Assembly: GCF_901933205.1 (NCBI RefSeq)
Contig: NC_044573.1
Coordinates: forward strand, 26,223,493-26,287,492
Origin: Camarhynchus parvulus
Lineage: Eukaryota; Chordata; Aves; Passeriformes; Thraupidae
DNA length: 64,000 nt
Direction: 5' to 3'
The number at the start of each line of letters is the position of its first letter. Positions within the stretch are counted from its first letter, which is position 1. Under the pieces are notes generated by a model. That model ran no database searches. It saw nothing but the letters and a program-made list of their open reading frames with translations, and was not told the DNA's origin. The position numbers and the translations under genes are program-made. Positions 12,001 through 23,632 of this stretch are shown one piece after another.

Positions 12001-15000
12001 TTGACTTGCAGACTCAGCTTCAAAAAAGCAGTCCAGATACCTGTAGAGCTTTAAAAGTACCTTGTGCTGGTTTTGAATGTTAGAGCTAAATGCTTCTATT
12101 GTCCCTCTCCCCTCTCCTCCCCCTGCTCCCTCCCCTTTCAAACCCTGCGCTGGGTTTGAAAGAACTAAAAGAGCCAGGTGCATATCCTCCTTCTTCATAG
12201 CACCTTTGGAATAAAAGATGGGTGAAGAAGTGCACTCTCCTGTTTTAGCTCATGAAGAGAACTACTAAATAGTGATCAGTTAGTTAATTTGGATTGGGTC
12301 ACTGTTGGCTGTGAAACCCCTCTCTGTGAGACAGTTGAAAGCCTGGTGGGAAAGACCTGCTTGGGGGAAAATTTGCTTTAAGGTAGTATGGAGCACAAGC
12401 ATGGACTGTTGTTTGGAGAGTTTTTCAAACCCGTGTGCTTATCTGGAGATCTGACTGGAAACTCAGTGCTTCTTCTCTTAAATGAGGATGGTGAAGCTCA
12501 GATCCTCACCCCCTTGTTTTCTGCTGGAGAGTGTGAATCAGACCTGTCTGGGCTGCTGTTCCTGCTAGGTAATATTGCCTGAGCAGGAAGAGGAGGAAGA
12601 AAAAAACTGGGATCATAATTGCAGAAAAACCCACATAATGTCTGAAATACCTCAATATTACCCCAGAGAAGTGTATGTCACTGATAAATGAGCCTTGATA
12701 TTACTATCAGAATGCTCATGAGAAGCTTATCATCACAGGCCAGGCACAGCCCACTGGGCTCTTATGAACCAGCCTGAGTGTAGTGTGATCCCATAACCTG
12801 GCAACAAAAGTATGCTCACAAGACGTACTGAGAGGTTATTAGGTTGTATCAAACTTATTCCACACTGGATGGTTTGTAAAGTTTGCTTATATAGAGAACT
12901 GTATCTTTGACACCAAGGCCTTGTTACATTAATTACAAAATGGTGTAGGCTCTTCTGATACCTCCAGCCCCAACTGATACCTCATCCTCAGGTGTTGATG
13001 CATGCAAATATGTGCCAAATAGGTGCTGAGGGGGATTAGGTCACTGCTATGTCCTTGCTGCTCTGGTCACTCAGTAGCTGCCCACTAGGAGTTTTCTTGC
13101 CCCTTGGCTCAGTGCATTCTGTGGGGGTTAGTGCAAGATTTCCTCACTCTGCAGACCCCTGAGAGGAGCATGGCAGTTCCTGTTTTCCATCTGAGGCTGC
13201 CAGAGGTAGCAGTTATGAGTACAGTATGGATAGAAAACTATTTTTTTCCCAGCTGGTGTGTGTGATCATCAACTGCTTTGATTAACCAGTTCTGGAGCTT
13301 TAAGTGAGACATTGTTTTTTCCATTCTTTGTAGTGTTTTTGGCAAAGGGTGGAGAAAATATAGTCATAGCTCTCTTTTCTCTCTGAGTTTGTTTTGTTTT
13401 CTGCTCTTTGTGTTCAAGCACAAAAATGAAATGGTTTGAAAATAAAATAAATATTATAACTAAAAAGTACTTTATATTCCCTCCTCACAGAAGTGTGTCT
13501 GAAGATAAATAGGAACAGATCATATTGGGAAAATATTACTTTCCCCCCGCTCCTTAAAATAAAGCAATTCCTCTGTTATTGAAGTTTTCTGCAAGTAAAC
13601 CACAAGCAGACATACTAAGTGCAGCCAGCTACAGGATGATAGCCTTGTTTTTGTTGTTGTTGGGCTTTGAGGGTTTTTAACTGCAGATTTAGCTATTGCA
13701 AATTGAACCACTAAAAACACATCAGTGTTATTTTGAAAATTAACAGCAGATTCAGCTCAGACCAGGAAGTGAGGTGTTGTCCTTTTAAAGCCTGATATAC
13801 TGAAAAGGGTATTTCTGACGCATGACCTTCAGTGAACAGGAATTCCTCTACTCAAAATCTCATCCTTACCATGAACTTCACTGCCACAATTCATCCTCTC
13901 ACAGCTGTGTGGAGAGTGACATATTGTGGAAAAAAAAGCCCCAACTATAATAGATTTTCTCATCTTTTCTAAAATAAATAGCAAGGACTTGCAAAATATA
14001 GAGCATGACTATTTGCTGAAAGGTTTTGTGCACAAAGAAATGTGATTTTAAGTTGCAAGAGGGCTTTTTTTAAGTGGGGTTCATTAGCCTTTAACTAAAT
14101 AACTGATTAGATTGTTAAAATCTGTTTAACTATCAAATCTTTAAGTATCACAATAGAAACCACTGGGGCATAAATTCTTGAAAATCTGGTTTGAATTTTG
14201 AGTGGTGAATATTTGAAGCTTCACAGTGAAAAAAATCTGGCTGTGCGTGCACTTTTTGTATATGTTTGCTTTCACTCTTTTTTTCCACGTTGTTTTGTGT
14301 GCTCTCTCTCACTCTCTCTGCCTTCAATTTAAAGGCAGTGAAAGAACACCTAGGAACTGGCTGGTTTGAGAACTGGGCAAAAGTGGTTTGTGAGCAGAGC
14401 AGGTATGATGCCATGCTCAGCCATGCTGGAGTGTAACAATCTTGTGCAGACACTGAATATTATGCAGTGAAATGCGTGCAGAAATCCAGTCTTCTTGCCA
14501 GAGATGCAGGCTGTGGAAGGCATTGAATTGAAGCCTCTTTGGAGCAGGAGAGGGAAGTATCTGGCAGGCGTCTTTTTTAGGACTCTGCACTTGGAGAATT
14601 TGCCAGTTCCTGCTGTTTAACAGCCCAGATTTGCTAACCTCCGGGACATACGGCAGGGCCTACTTTTTTCTTCTAGTTCTTTGTGGAAGTGGGTGTTGGC
14701 TAGAGCTAGATAAGGATGAAAACGGGATGTGTTGCCGAGATTGCTCTGTTTTTGCTTTTGCTTTTGTTTTATTTGCTGAATTATTTTATTTAACCTAAGG
14801 CAATTTATTTCTAGTGTTTAATTTTAAAAGCATGCCAGTGACAGAGAGATCACTGAGCAACATTCCATTGTTTGAGCAAGAAAATGAATAAATAATAGTT
14901 TTGTAACTCAAATTCCCTATAAAAGTATTTCAGCTGCTAATTATGTAAAACCTGTGTTATTTTTATCTTTAGGATGTGCTAAATAGATAACATTTTTTCC

Positions 15001-16080
15001 TCTAAAGAAGGTGGTTTCCCAAAAACAAGTGAATGCAATGGATTCAAATAAATATAACTGATAAGCCCTAATGAACAAAAAATCCTGTGGGATTTCAGGT
15101 AGATTAGGAGAAGGGAGTGTGGCATAGGTGCCAGAGTAGAGGCTGACACTTGCATGCAGTAACAGTGCATATCCATCAATAGAGGTCTTTGATCATAAGC
15201 CAGTTTTTACCTTCATTCATAGACTGGAGATGAAATAAAAATCAAAGAAAGGGCTTGGGCAATCTTATACCTGGAGAGACACTACGATGCCCTATGTGAG
15301 GGACATGTAGAAGCATAGTGCCCAATAGTACTTTTTTTCAGTTGCTAAAAAGAATCACTCATATTTGAGTTCAATATTATGTCATTGTAGTTAATAAACT
15401 TCTGACAGCTAGTTTTACCCAAAATGTTATTAAAAGTAATTAAAAACTAATCGGTTGAGGGACAGTGATAGATAGTGTTTTACAATGTTGGAAAAATAAG
15501 GTTTATGATGTCTCAATACCAGAATTTATGAATAGATATAAACCTTACTTTAAAAAGTCTACATAATATGACTTTGCAGAAAATGTTCTAGCTTAATTAT
15601 AGTAATGTGCTTTGAATTTTCCAATGGGGTCATTTATTTTGAGTATATGTCTCGTCTCCTATTACTGTAACTACGAATAAGCCTGTTGTTGGGCATGTGT
15701 TGTCTAAACGTTGCACGTAACTTTCCTGGAATTTGTAAAGCTATTCTGTTTGACATTAGTTGGCATACCTTGTTTGCAACCCTTGTGATCCAAAAATAAA
15801 ATATTTATGTGTCTCTAGTAGCAAAGTACGAAGTGCCATATTAAGAACATCCATATACGGGCCTGGCTCTGTAAGATGCTGACTGTTCAATTCCCCCTTG
15901 CTCAGCAGTTGCCTGTCCTTGTGTCTCAAAACCTGGTGGGACTGCTCTGAAGCTAAGCTAGGGCTTTGAAACCAGAATCTCCATCTGGCTTGGCTGTACA
16001 AGGCAGGCAGAGACTAAACTTGGTTTAGATGCCCTTGCAGTTGAGGTGCCGCTGTTGTGAGCACATGCGGCTAGAGATGT
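9056..16080. other. Non-coding single-copy stretch
   Basis: About 7 kb without a recognised gene. A GC-richer patch at about 11,160-11,420 includes a 9-G run at 11,271-11,279 and is open on both strands (11,177-11,509 plus, 11,155-11,436 minus), but no domain is visible. An AT-rich stretch at 13,430-13,470 and a CT-rich run near 14,300-14,320 are low-complexity. No transposon was recognised. Confidence 0.5.
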
Positions 16081-16440
16081 TGGTCTGGTGGGTGGGAAGA
16101 GGGGCTGCCATTTGATCACCACAGTGAGTGGAGCTATTGGAAGGAAGCTGGAGCTTGAAGAAGAATTTGAGAATTTGTACTGTCCATTTCTCGGAAAGGA
16201 CACTACCTTCTGGCCATGCCCAGGCCTTGGGGGAGGTGCTTGGCAGGCTGGAGGAGGAGGCACTGGCCAGGCACCCAGAGGTTTACTCACAGCAGGAGAG
16301 TGTGATCCTCCAGGTTCCTGCCTGTAGGAGAGCTGTGCTGACTGATAGGCACCCAAGTTACAAATACTCCACTTTCTCTGTGTTTTATTTGCTTTATTTT
16401 GATGTCCAATTGAATGCTTGTTCTTATGCCTAGTTGACGA
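16081..16440 (+). other. GC-richer patch with overlapping open frames, unrecognised
   Basis: Three frames are open here: plus 16,088-16,327, plus 16,128-16,433 and minus 15,958-16,356. The first plus frame reads KLELEEEFENLY near 16,150-16,185. The second reads LGEVLGRLEEEALARHPEVY near 16,230-16,285. Both pieces look charged and helix-like, so a frameshifted coding remnant is conceivable. I recognise no family, and local GC richness alone lengthens open frames. No promoter or convincing splice pair fixes a transcript. Confidence 0.15.
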
Positions 16441-19400
16441 TTATATAATTTTTTTTCTATGAGTCTTTCTTTTGTTGTGGGAGAGGAAAGGGAAGGAGGC
16501 ATGGGGATGACGGGTGGGCTTTCAACCTGTCTAAGGCTTCTGTGGTATGTTGAGGATTTTCTTCCAAGAAGAATACTGTGCCAGCCATATGGTCTGTCAA
16601 ATAGTATTGTATTCATTAGTGTAGTGAGATTTGTTTGCATATATCTTTTCCCATCCTACCTCTTTTTTTTTTCTCTCTGATTTAAATAATTTCATTGTGG
16701 GATAACAGTTATAAAAAATCCTCAAAAAATGATGCCAACTTCATGCCTCAGGGTTAGCAAATCAGGTGTGCAGAGGGAGCAGAGGAATCTAAAATGCCTC
16801 GCAGTGCTACTCATCCATAGCCAGAGATTTAGGAGGAATAAAAGCATAGCTGGATTGGAGTTAGTTGTGCCCTTTCATCTTGCTTTATAATTTTTAGCAT
16901 GGAAAGGCTGAATACGCATAGAAGAGAAATGAGTGCTGCTTGTGTTTTTGTGTCATGGTGAATTCACCCCTTGATATTCTATCATGGCACAAAAAAAGAG
17001 TACATCTCTTACTGAACATTGAGCTGTTCTGTGACATGGTGTTTTACTTAGAGACAGGAAGCCGTTTATCTTGTATTTTGTTTAGTATCTTTACGTGGGA
17101 ATTAGTTGCCAGTTGGTGGAAAATAAGGAGTCATATTAATGCTGTATGAAAATGGGGTTAATAGCTACATTGACTCAAAACAAAGCTAGTTTAGGCTTTG
17201 AAGGTACAACCAGAGTGCTGCCAAACAGACTCTTCCTCTGACTGCACCAGGATATCTGCCTTTATAAGGGCTTAGAGGAACTCTGAGAGGAAGTCTTGCC
17301 GTGGTAGGGGCTGCTGAAGCTGTCCCATAGGAAACCAGTGAGAGGAAACACAGGGGTGGCTGCCGTCAGGAGTGCTCTTGCTGCAAGTCGCAAGTGGGAA
17401 CTAATGCAGTGGGAGGCACAGCCAGCATCTCTCATGGTCACTGGGAGGACACAATGCCATTATCTGGCAGTGGGGGAGCTGACAGTGAACCTATCCCTTG
17501 TGCCCTTTGTGGCTGTGGGGAGCAAAGTGAGGGGGGAAAATGGGAAAGGGAGAGGCCATTTCAGGACATACAGCCTACAGAGCTGTCAGGAACTTGTTAT
17601 GGTTATGAGCATTTTAGTATTAGGCTCCAGCTTCATGCAAGTTGTTGAGGAATTATACAGCCTGTCCTCCCTCCTTTTTGACTGATTGTCCTTGTGAGAG
17701 CACCTATTTGTGGGGATATGTGATTTCTTGAAGATTAACCTTTTTCCACTTATCTTTCCAAATTTGCTTTCAATGGAGATGGATGAGTTTTGAGTATCAT
17801 TTGCACTTTTGTTGGAACTGGAACAGTTCTTTGCAATGGCCACTTGGACTATTTTAAACCTTGCTTTTTCAAAAAATGAAAACAAGTGAAAAACAAGCCT
17901 TATAGAGTTGTATTCTTCTGTTCTTTGGTAAAAAAGGACTGATTTTGTAAAAAAACTACAGATAGAATTTGAGCAAGATATTAGCAAACATATTTATATT
18001 TTTTGTTGTAAAGACTACTGCATCACTGTTAATTTCAGAGTTTCTTAAAGTCTTACAAACTAGAAGAAAGGTACTGACCAGTAAACTTTCTAAAAATGAA
18101 AATGTTTAATCTCTAAATGAGCAAAAATATGCATTTTATATGTATAGCAAATTTCAAAGCCAAATAGCACACGCTATAGAATTTTATGTATTGTGTGGCT
18201 TTGAATGATTCACGTGAATGCTAACGCTCTGCTTCTTTCCACTGCTTCATTTCTGCCAAAAACTGTTTTAGCTTTTTAAGCCTTCCAGCAATATAAAACT
18301 GGAAGGAGGAGATTCTCTGATTGGCAAGGCCCAAATAGCAAACTATTGGTGTATATTATGCTTTTCTTAATACATGTATCTATATATTATTAATTCATGT
18401 TTTGCTTGGGTTGAGAAATATTGCATAATATAGCATTGATACTGTTTTGGAAGAGTAACAATTTTAGTTGAGTCCTGTATTTGTTCCTTTTAAAGTAGCC
18501 ATCCCAAAATAGTGCCTAGAAAACCTTATACCACATTGCAGCATAGTATTATCAATGTAACCACTGTTCAGAGAGCCCAGCCAATATGACCAAGCTAGGT
18601 GATAAATGTTTATGCTGTATAGGTCCAGTTGTCTTTAAAAGATGACATTATATACAGTGTATGCTATTTTAATTAAAATATACAAGCAGCATCTAACTAG
18701 ATTGAGTATTTCCATGCATGGTATTATATTTTCCTTACGTTTTTTTTTTCTTTAGCTGGAGAGTAGAGAGACACAAAACTTCTCCAGTTTAGGTGGTTCA
18801 GCAGTTGGGGCTAGATGTGTAGAATACCTCTGTTGTCAGTAGCCTATAGAAGTGCAGGAATTCTTGCCAGTTTTTCCTGACACACTTTGCTTCATGTATA
18901 AAATGTCATGGCGATAGCTGGTCAAACACTTGTGGGTGCTGGTGTGTGTGTGAAAGATGAATTTTACCTTGAAGATAGCTTGATAAATCATTAGTGTCTT
19001 TTCCACTGTCCATGGAACAAAGCTATAAATTCCTTGGCAGGCAGGGTTACCTGGAGACTAATATAAAGGTTGCTAGTATAAAGGTAGCTTGCTTTGTTGC
19101 TTTGTTACTTCAGATCTGAGAGTCTGCCAAAAAGCGGGGCTAATGGTTTGCATTCCCAAGTTCAGGAGAAAGCCAGATCAGCAAACTGGAGACCTCTAGT
19201 CTATCCTATTTATTCCATCTGGTCAGGACTTTTTTCTTAATCGAATTCTTATTTTGGAAATACTGATCTGTTGCAGTTTTTTCAGTAGAGTGCAGCCATT
19301 TTCACGTAATTTACACAGGAGAAGTATTTATGAGGTTCTGGGTGGAATTACCCTTCCCAGCCAGGAGCTCGTGATGGGAGTGGTTCAGTGGCATGCAGGA

Positions 19401-22381
19401 GAGCACTTTCAAGGCTGGGTTTCTTTGCTGGCTGTGAGGTTCTGTGTCACATCTGAGTAGTCCGACCATGTTACTGTCTGGGGGCAAAATACTCTTCTTC
19501 CTCTCCCCAAGACAGTTTCACTTTAATGCACAGTAAAATAAATAATTGTTGTAATAGGCATTTCACAGAAAGAAGTGAATGACTATACCCCTCTCTGGGG
19601 CGGTTTTTATTAATGAGTTTACTTGAAAGGGAGTAGAAAGAGATTAATTTACAAAAGTTGAGTAGTACCCAAGTCTCATGCATCTTTAATCACTGTTATC
19701 TGCTCCAAGCACATATTAGCAAAGAAAAAGAGCTGGTTTGTTTCATCCCATCAGATGATGCTAATACAATCTGGGCTTTCTCAATGATGTAAAGTAGATG
19801 CACATCTCTGACACTGAGATATGCAGAAGACAAGAGGTGAAAAACAAAGCCATGGGGGCAGGCGGAGTAACTATAAAGAAGAAGGAAGATGGGTTGTTTC
19901 CCTTCAGAGCTAAGTCTCATCGAAATATCAAAAATCACCTTTAAGTTGTGCGTGTCACTGATGTGGTGCTTTTAGTCTTATGAACTGGGATGTCTAGTTG
20001 GTGCCAATGTGAGGTTTATTCATCCCTAGCAATTTAAGGAGGGGAGGCACTATTGATTTCCAAGATGTCGAATATTGCCATTTTTGCTGTTACTTGCCTA
20101 TGTGTTCTTACTACCTAGGTACAAAAATCCATTACCTTAGTGTTATACAAACAGTAACCAGCTAGAATTCTTGCTTAAATGATTCTACTGCCTGTTGGAC
20201 ACAGCAGATGTCTAGAACAGCAGGTTCAGATGAGTTTTGAGATGGATTTAGCTTTTTGCACAGAAGTCAGATGTCTACATGAGAGATAGAGGTCAGAGCC
20301 TTACATCAGACAATCAAATAATACAGTCACTGGCAAGTTTTTCATTGGGTGCTGGAGGCAAATCTGTGTTCTCCTGGATTTAAAGTCAGTGCAATTAATG
20401 TTTACACATCTCCTTTAATTTAGACTGTTTGAATTTACTTATTGCAAGTGTGTGGCCATGATGACTGAGCATAATCTTACCACACACTCTATCTTGTGTA
20501 GTCTTTTCTTTTAAGCACTCAAAACTCTAGTTGTGCTCTTGGAAGGACCCATTTCCAAGTCCTGTACAGCTTTGACTTGTTGGTTGTGAAACTTGCATAA
20601 AAGAAGGAAGAGGACTAATTTCTTTGATAAAGCTGGGTTACTTGTGCAGCAGTTCAACGCTTCTTTGCACAGACGTGCTATAACCAAACTGGGAAAAATC
20701 ATTTAAAATTTCCAGCAGCACAGTCAGATATCTGAACTTTTCTTTTTCTTGTGAAGATCATAACATAAACATATTTCACCCAATCAGGGCTGTTTCTTTA
20801 GAGGTTCTAATTGAGACTTTGGGTTTCGAATATTCTTGCTAAGAGGTGTTTCTACAGAAAAATAGTAGTCAGTGGTCGTAGGCATAGTGCCTGCGGGATA
20901 GGGATGTCTTATAAATAATCTTGTGTATTTATACTCTAGTTCAGATAATCAAATCTTCTTTTAAAATAGTGCAGAGAGCAGAGGTGAGTCCCAGTAATGA
21001 AACAGCTGGAAAAAGCCATTTGTCCTCTGATTTAAGCTTCTAAATGTAACCCTGCCTAATTTTGAATTTAACCTAGAAGTAATTATTTTTAATTAAAGAG
21101 TCTTTTAATTTTGCTTGAGTCTCATACTTGTGTGCCAAAAGTAGATACTTTTAGAAAACAGTGACCTCTAGGAGTTTGCTGCATCCTTAAATAATTTAAA
21201 ATTCTGAATAATTTTGAGGCTGCCAGTAGCTTCTACAATTGTGACTCAACACCTTGATACATTTTTTTTTCTTTTTTTAGAGGCCAATTACCATGTTTTA
21301 AGACAGTGTTGTTCACACTAGAGCTTGGGTTAATTTCTTCTTCAATTTGCATCTTTTAACAAGGGAAGGGAATCTCCAGCACTGTTGCTGGCATGTGAAA
21401 GGATAACTCCATCTGTTCACCTTGAGAATCCGAATTGTAGTGCTTGATGTCCAGCCTGTGATTTTGGCTTCTTTCTTGGTTTCATTTCAAATCCTACATG
21501 ATAATTCTGATGTCCACACACACTATGGATTTTTTAATTAAGCAGCTGTGTGTAATGATAATAACAAGCATAAATGCTTATGTAACTTTCAGAAGATAGA
21601 CTGGTTTGGAATTCTACTGATAATAATGATTAATGTGCCTAAGGTTCCTCACTGCACGTGTATAGCAGCTTATGAATTCAATTGACTCATATGATAATCT
21701 TGTCCATGGAAGGCAACTGCTAAGGACACAGCAACCAGATGCAGACAGTATTTCTTCAAAGGAAACTTATTTACTTGTTAGGGACACTGCATAGAGCATG
21801 TGCTGCTCCCTGTGCTCCTGGGCCTGTGTTGGTGTTTGTCTCCTGTCCTGTTTCATTCTATCCTTGGTCCAAGTGTATTGCTTGTAAGCTGCTTCTTTTG
21901 TTTCATATTCACCTCCTCTTCCCTGTTTCACTGTGTTCCAGCAAAACCTCTGTTGCTGCATTCAAAAACTATCCTAAAATGCTTTTTCTTTTTTCTTTTG
22001 TGAAGCTAGCTGGTGACGAGCAGAGCTTGCAGAAATGGGTACACTGCAAGAGATAGTGTATAGAATATGTTATGTTGGATACATCCATGCAAAATTGTGT
22101 TAAACCTTTAGGATTGTAAAGCTGTAAATGAGGGTTCTAAATTCCTGGTGAGGTAGGAATTGAAAATTACTATTGTTTTATTCTGAACTATTTTGACAGA
22201 AACTTCCTATAAAAACACTTTTTACAGACACTCCATTAATTTGAATTTAACTTTTTTAAAAAAGAAAAATATTGAGGAAAATTCTGTTTTCAATGAAATG
22301 AGTAGCAAAGTTTCATGGAGTTATTTTATTAGTGCCAGGTTTGCCTGAACCTTGATAGAATCAGGATTTCACTTTTCATTT
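16441..22381. other. Non-coding single-copy stretch
   Basis: About 6 kb without a recognised gene. The frames 17,338-17,685 (plus) and 17,586-17,987 (minus) overlap and lack domains. AT-rich low-complexity sequence is frequent, for example around 18,350-18,440 and 18,640-18,730. The frames at 21,739-22,056 overlap in three registers and look like chance. Confidence 0.5.
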
Positions 22382-22498
22382 TGTCATGGTTTGACACTGG
22401 CACAATGCCAGTGCCCCATGAAAATATACTTCCCTGGTGTTTGCTGTGAGATGTGACCAGGAAATAAGCAAAGCAGGCCTCTACCTTAGAAAAAAAAG

Positions 22499-22504
22499 TT
22501 TATT
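22499..22504 (-). promoter_or_regulatory. Candidate LTR polyadenylation signal
   Basis: AATAAA reads on the minus strand about 120 bases from the low-coordinate LTR end, followed in that direction by a T-rich stretch. This fits the R/U5 part of an LTR read in minus orientation and is the main reason for the orientation call. Confidence 0.5.
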
Positions 22505-22530
22505 AACTAAACTACAAAAGGAAAACAAAC

Positions 22531-22552
22531 CACACACACACACACACACACA
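22531..22552. repeat. (CA)n microsatellite inside the LTR
   Basis: About eleven CA dinucleotides lie within the LTR, 27 bases from the AATAAA site. It is probably a slippage expansion after insertion, or part of the family consensus. Confidence 0.92.
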
Positions 22553-22771
22553 TACACCTGGAAAATGAAAACTCCACAAAAAGCATTTCCTCCTCCCCCC
22601 ACCACATTTCCAATACATCTTCCAAATTTCAACTCTCCATCCATCATCCTGTAAATACTCAATTTCAGTCCATCAAGAGGAGAGGAGTTCTTCTTGGGGC
22701 CATGGTGACCTCTTCCTTGCATGCCCAGCGCTCCCACCACTGGACAAGGAACAGAGCTGCTTCAAGGGTTA

Positions 22772-22783
22772 TCCTTTTAAGGG
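22772..22783 (-). promoter_or_regulatory. Candidate LTR TATA-like box
   Basis: CCCTTAAAAGGA on the minus strand is the most TATA-like sequence upstream of the AATAAA site in that orientation, about 270 bases away. If correct, the R region would be long. The assignment rests on position and composition only. Confidence 0.3.
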
Positions 22784-23280
22784 TGCTTTGACCAGTTCCA
22801 AAAAAAAGCACAGTTTTCTTTCACTCTCGGGACCTCTTGTCCCCCCCATACTTGTCTACCCCCTGGGGCCGGGGGGTCTCCAAAACTGAACCCTCTCAGT
22901 TCTGAGCCATTGCCTCCCCCCTGCATGCAGCCTCTGTATCGCGAGGAAGCATGGTTCTGTCCATGGCTGTGCCAAAAAGAGTCCAGCAACCAGCTACTCC
23001 ATCATCTCTTTCCGGCCTCTTCTTTACTCTCCCAGCCTCACTCACTGCTCCAACTGTCATTCACTTGCCCATTTCCTCTTTATCATCCACTCCATCTCCC
23101 CTCCGGGAAAGGTCCAAATGCTCTGTGAGGTTTTCATTGTCCAGAAAGGGGTTAACAAACTTCTGCACTCGGCCAGGCTCCTTCCCTGCTGCACTACCCC
23201 CTTCCCCCTCCTTCTTCGCAGGCCGATATCACTTCAAGGCCACAGGCCCGTACCAGCTTTCTCCCTCTCGTCTTCTGGCT

Positions 23281-23348
23281 GGGGGGGTGCTGCCCAAATC
23301 TTCTCGGGGCCTCTCTCCCTCTGTCTCTCCTGGGGGGGGGCTGCCCAA
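23281..23348. repeat. Internal duplication in the LTR
   Basis: A G-run followed by GCTGCCCAA occurs twice (second parts at 23,289-23,297 and 23,340-23,348), about 51 bases apart. Short direct repeats of this kind are common in the U3 enhancer part of LTRs. The G-runs of 7 and 9 bases may also form quadruplex structures. Confidence 0.6.
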
Positions 23349-23632
23349 CGCCTCCTGGTGCCCCCACCACCCTTCCATCCTGAGGGGTCAGGCCTACCTC
23401 TGCCGGGCTGCAGGTTTCCCCTCCCCCGCCCAGCTCGAAGCCGGGCAGGGGAGGCCTGGCCTCTTTGCTGGCCGGAAATCAAAGAGGGAGCCCAAGGGAG
23501 TGCTCTGCTTCTAACCCCTGTGTTCTCAGAGGCGCATCCACCCTCAGTGGCCAAGCCTGGTGTCAATTTAAAATCTGAACACCTATTGGCCTCTCCATTC
23601 CCAGAAAACCTGCTTCCTGTAAACCCACGACA

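Larger units (their letters stand above)
22382..23632 (-). mobile_element. Solo LTR of an endogenous retrovirus-like element
   Basis: A 1,251-base block, sharply GC-richer than its flanks, begins TGTCATGG and ends CCACGACA. The two ends are near-perfect inverted repeats with the TG...CA termini of LTRs. The same four bases, ATTT, sit immediately outside both ends (22,378-22,381 and 23,633-23,636), consistent with a target-site duplication. No primer-binding site, polypurine tract or gag/pol/env sequence adjoins either side, so this is a solo LTR left by LTR-LTR recombination. Orientation is inferred as minus: an AATAAA signal lies on the minus strand at 22,499-22,504, preceded in that direction by a TATA-like CCCTTAAAAGGA at 22,772-22,783. 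A 4-base duplication suggests a class I type, but the class is not settled. Open frames inside it (22,951-23,514, 23,118-23,678 and 23,234-23,650 minus) follow from low stop density in GC-rich DNA and are not genes. Confidence 0.88.
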
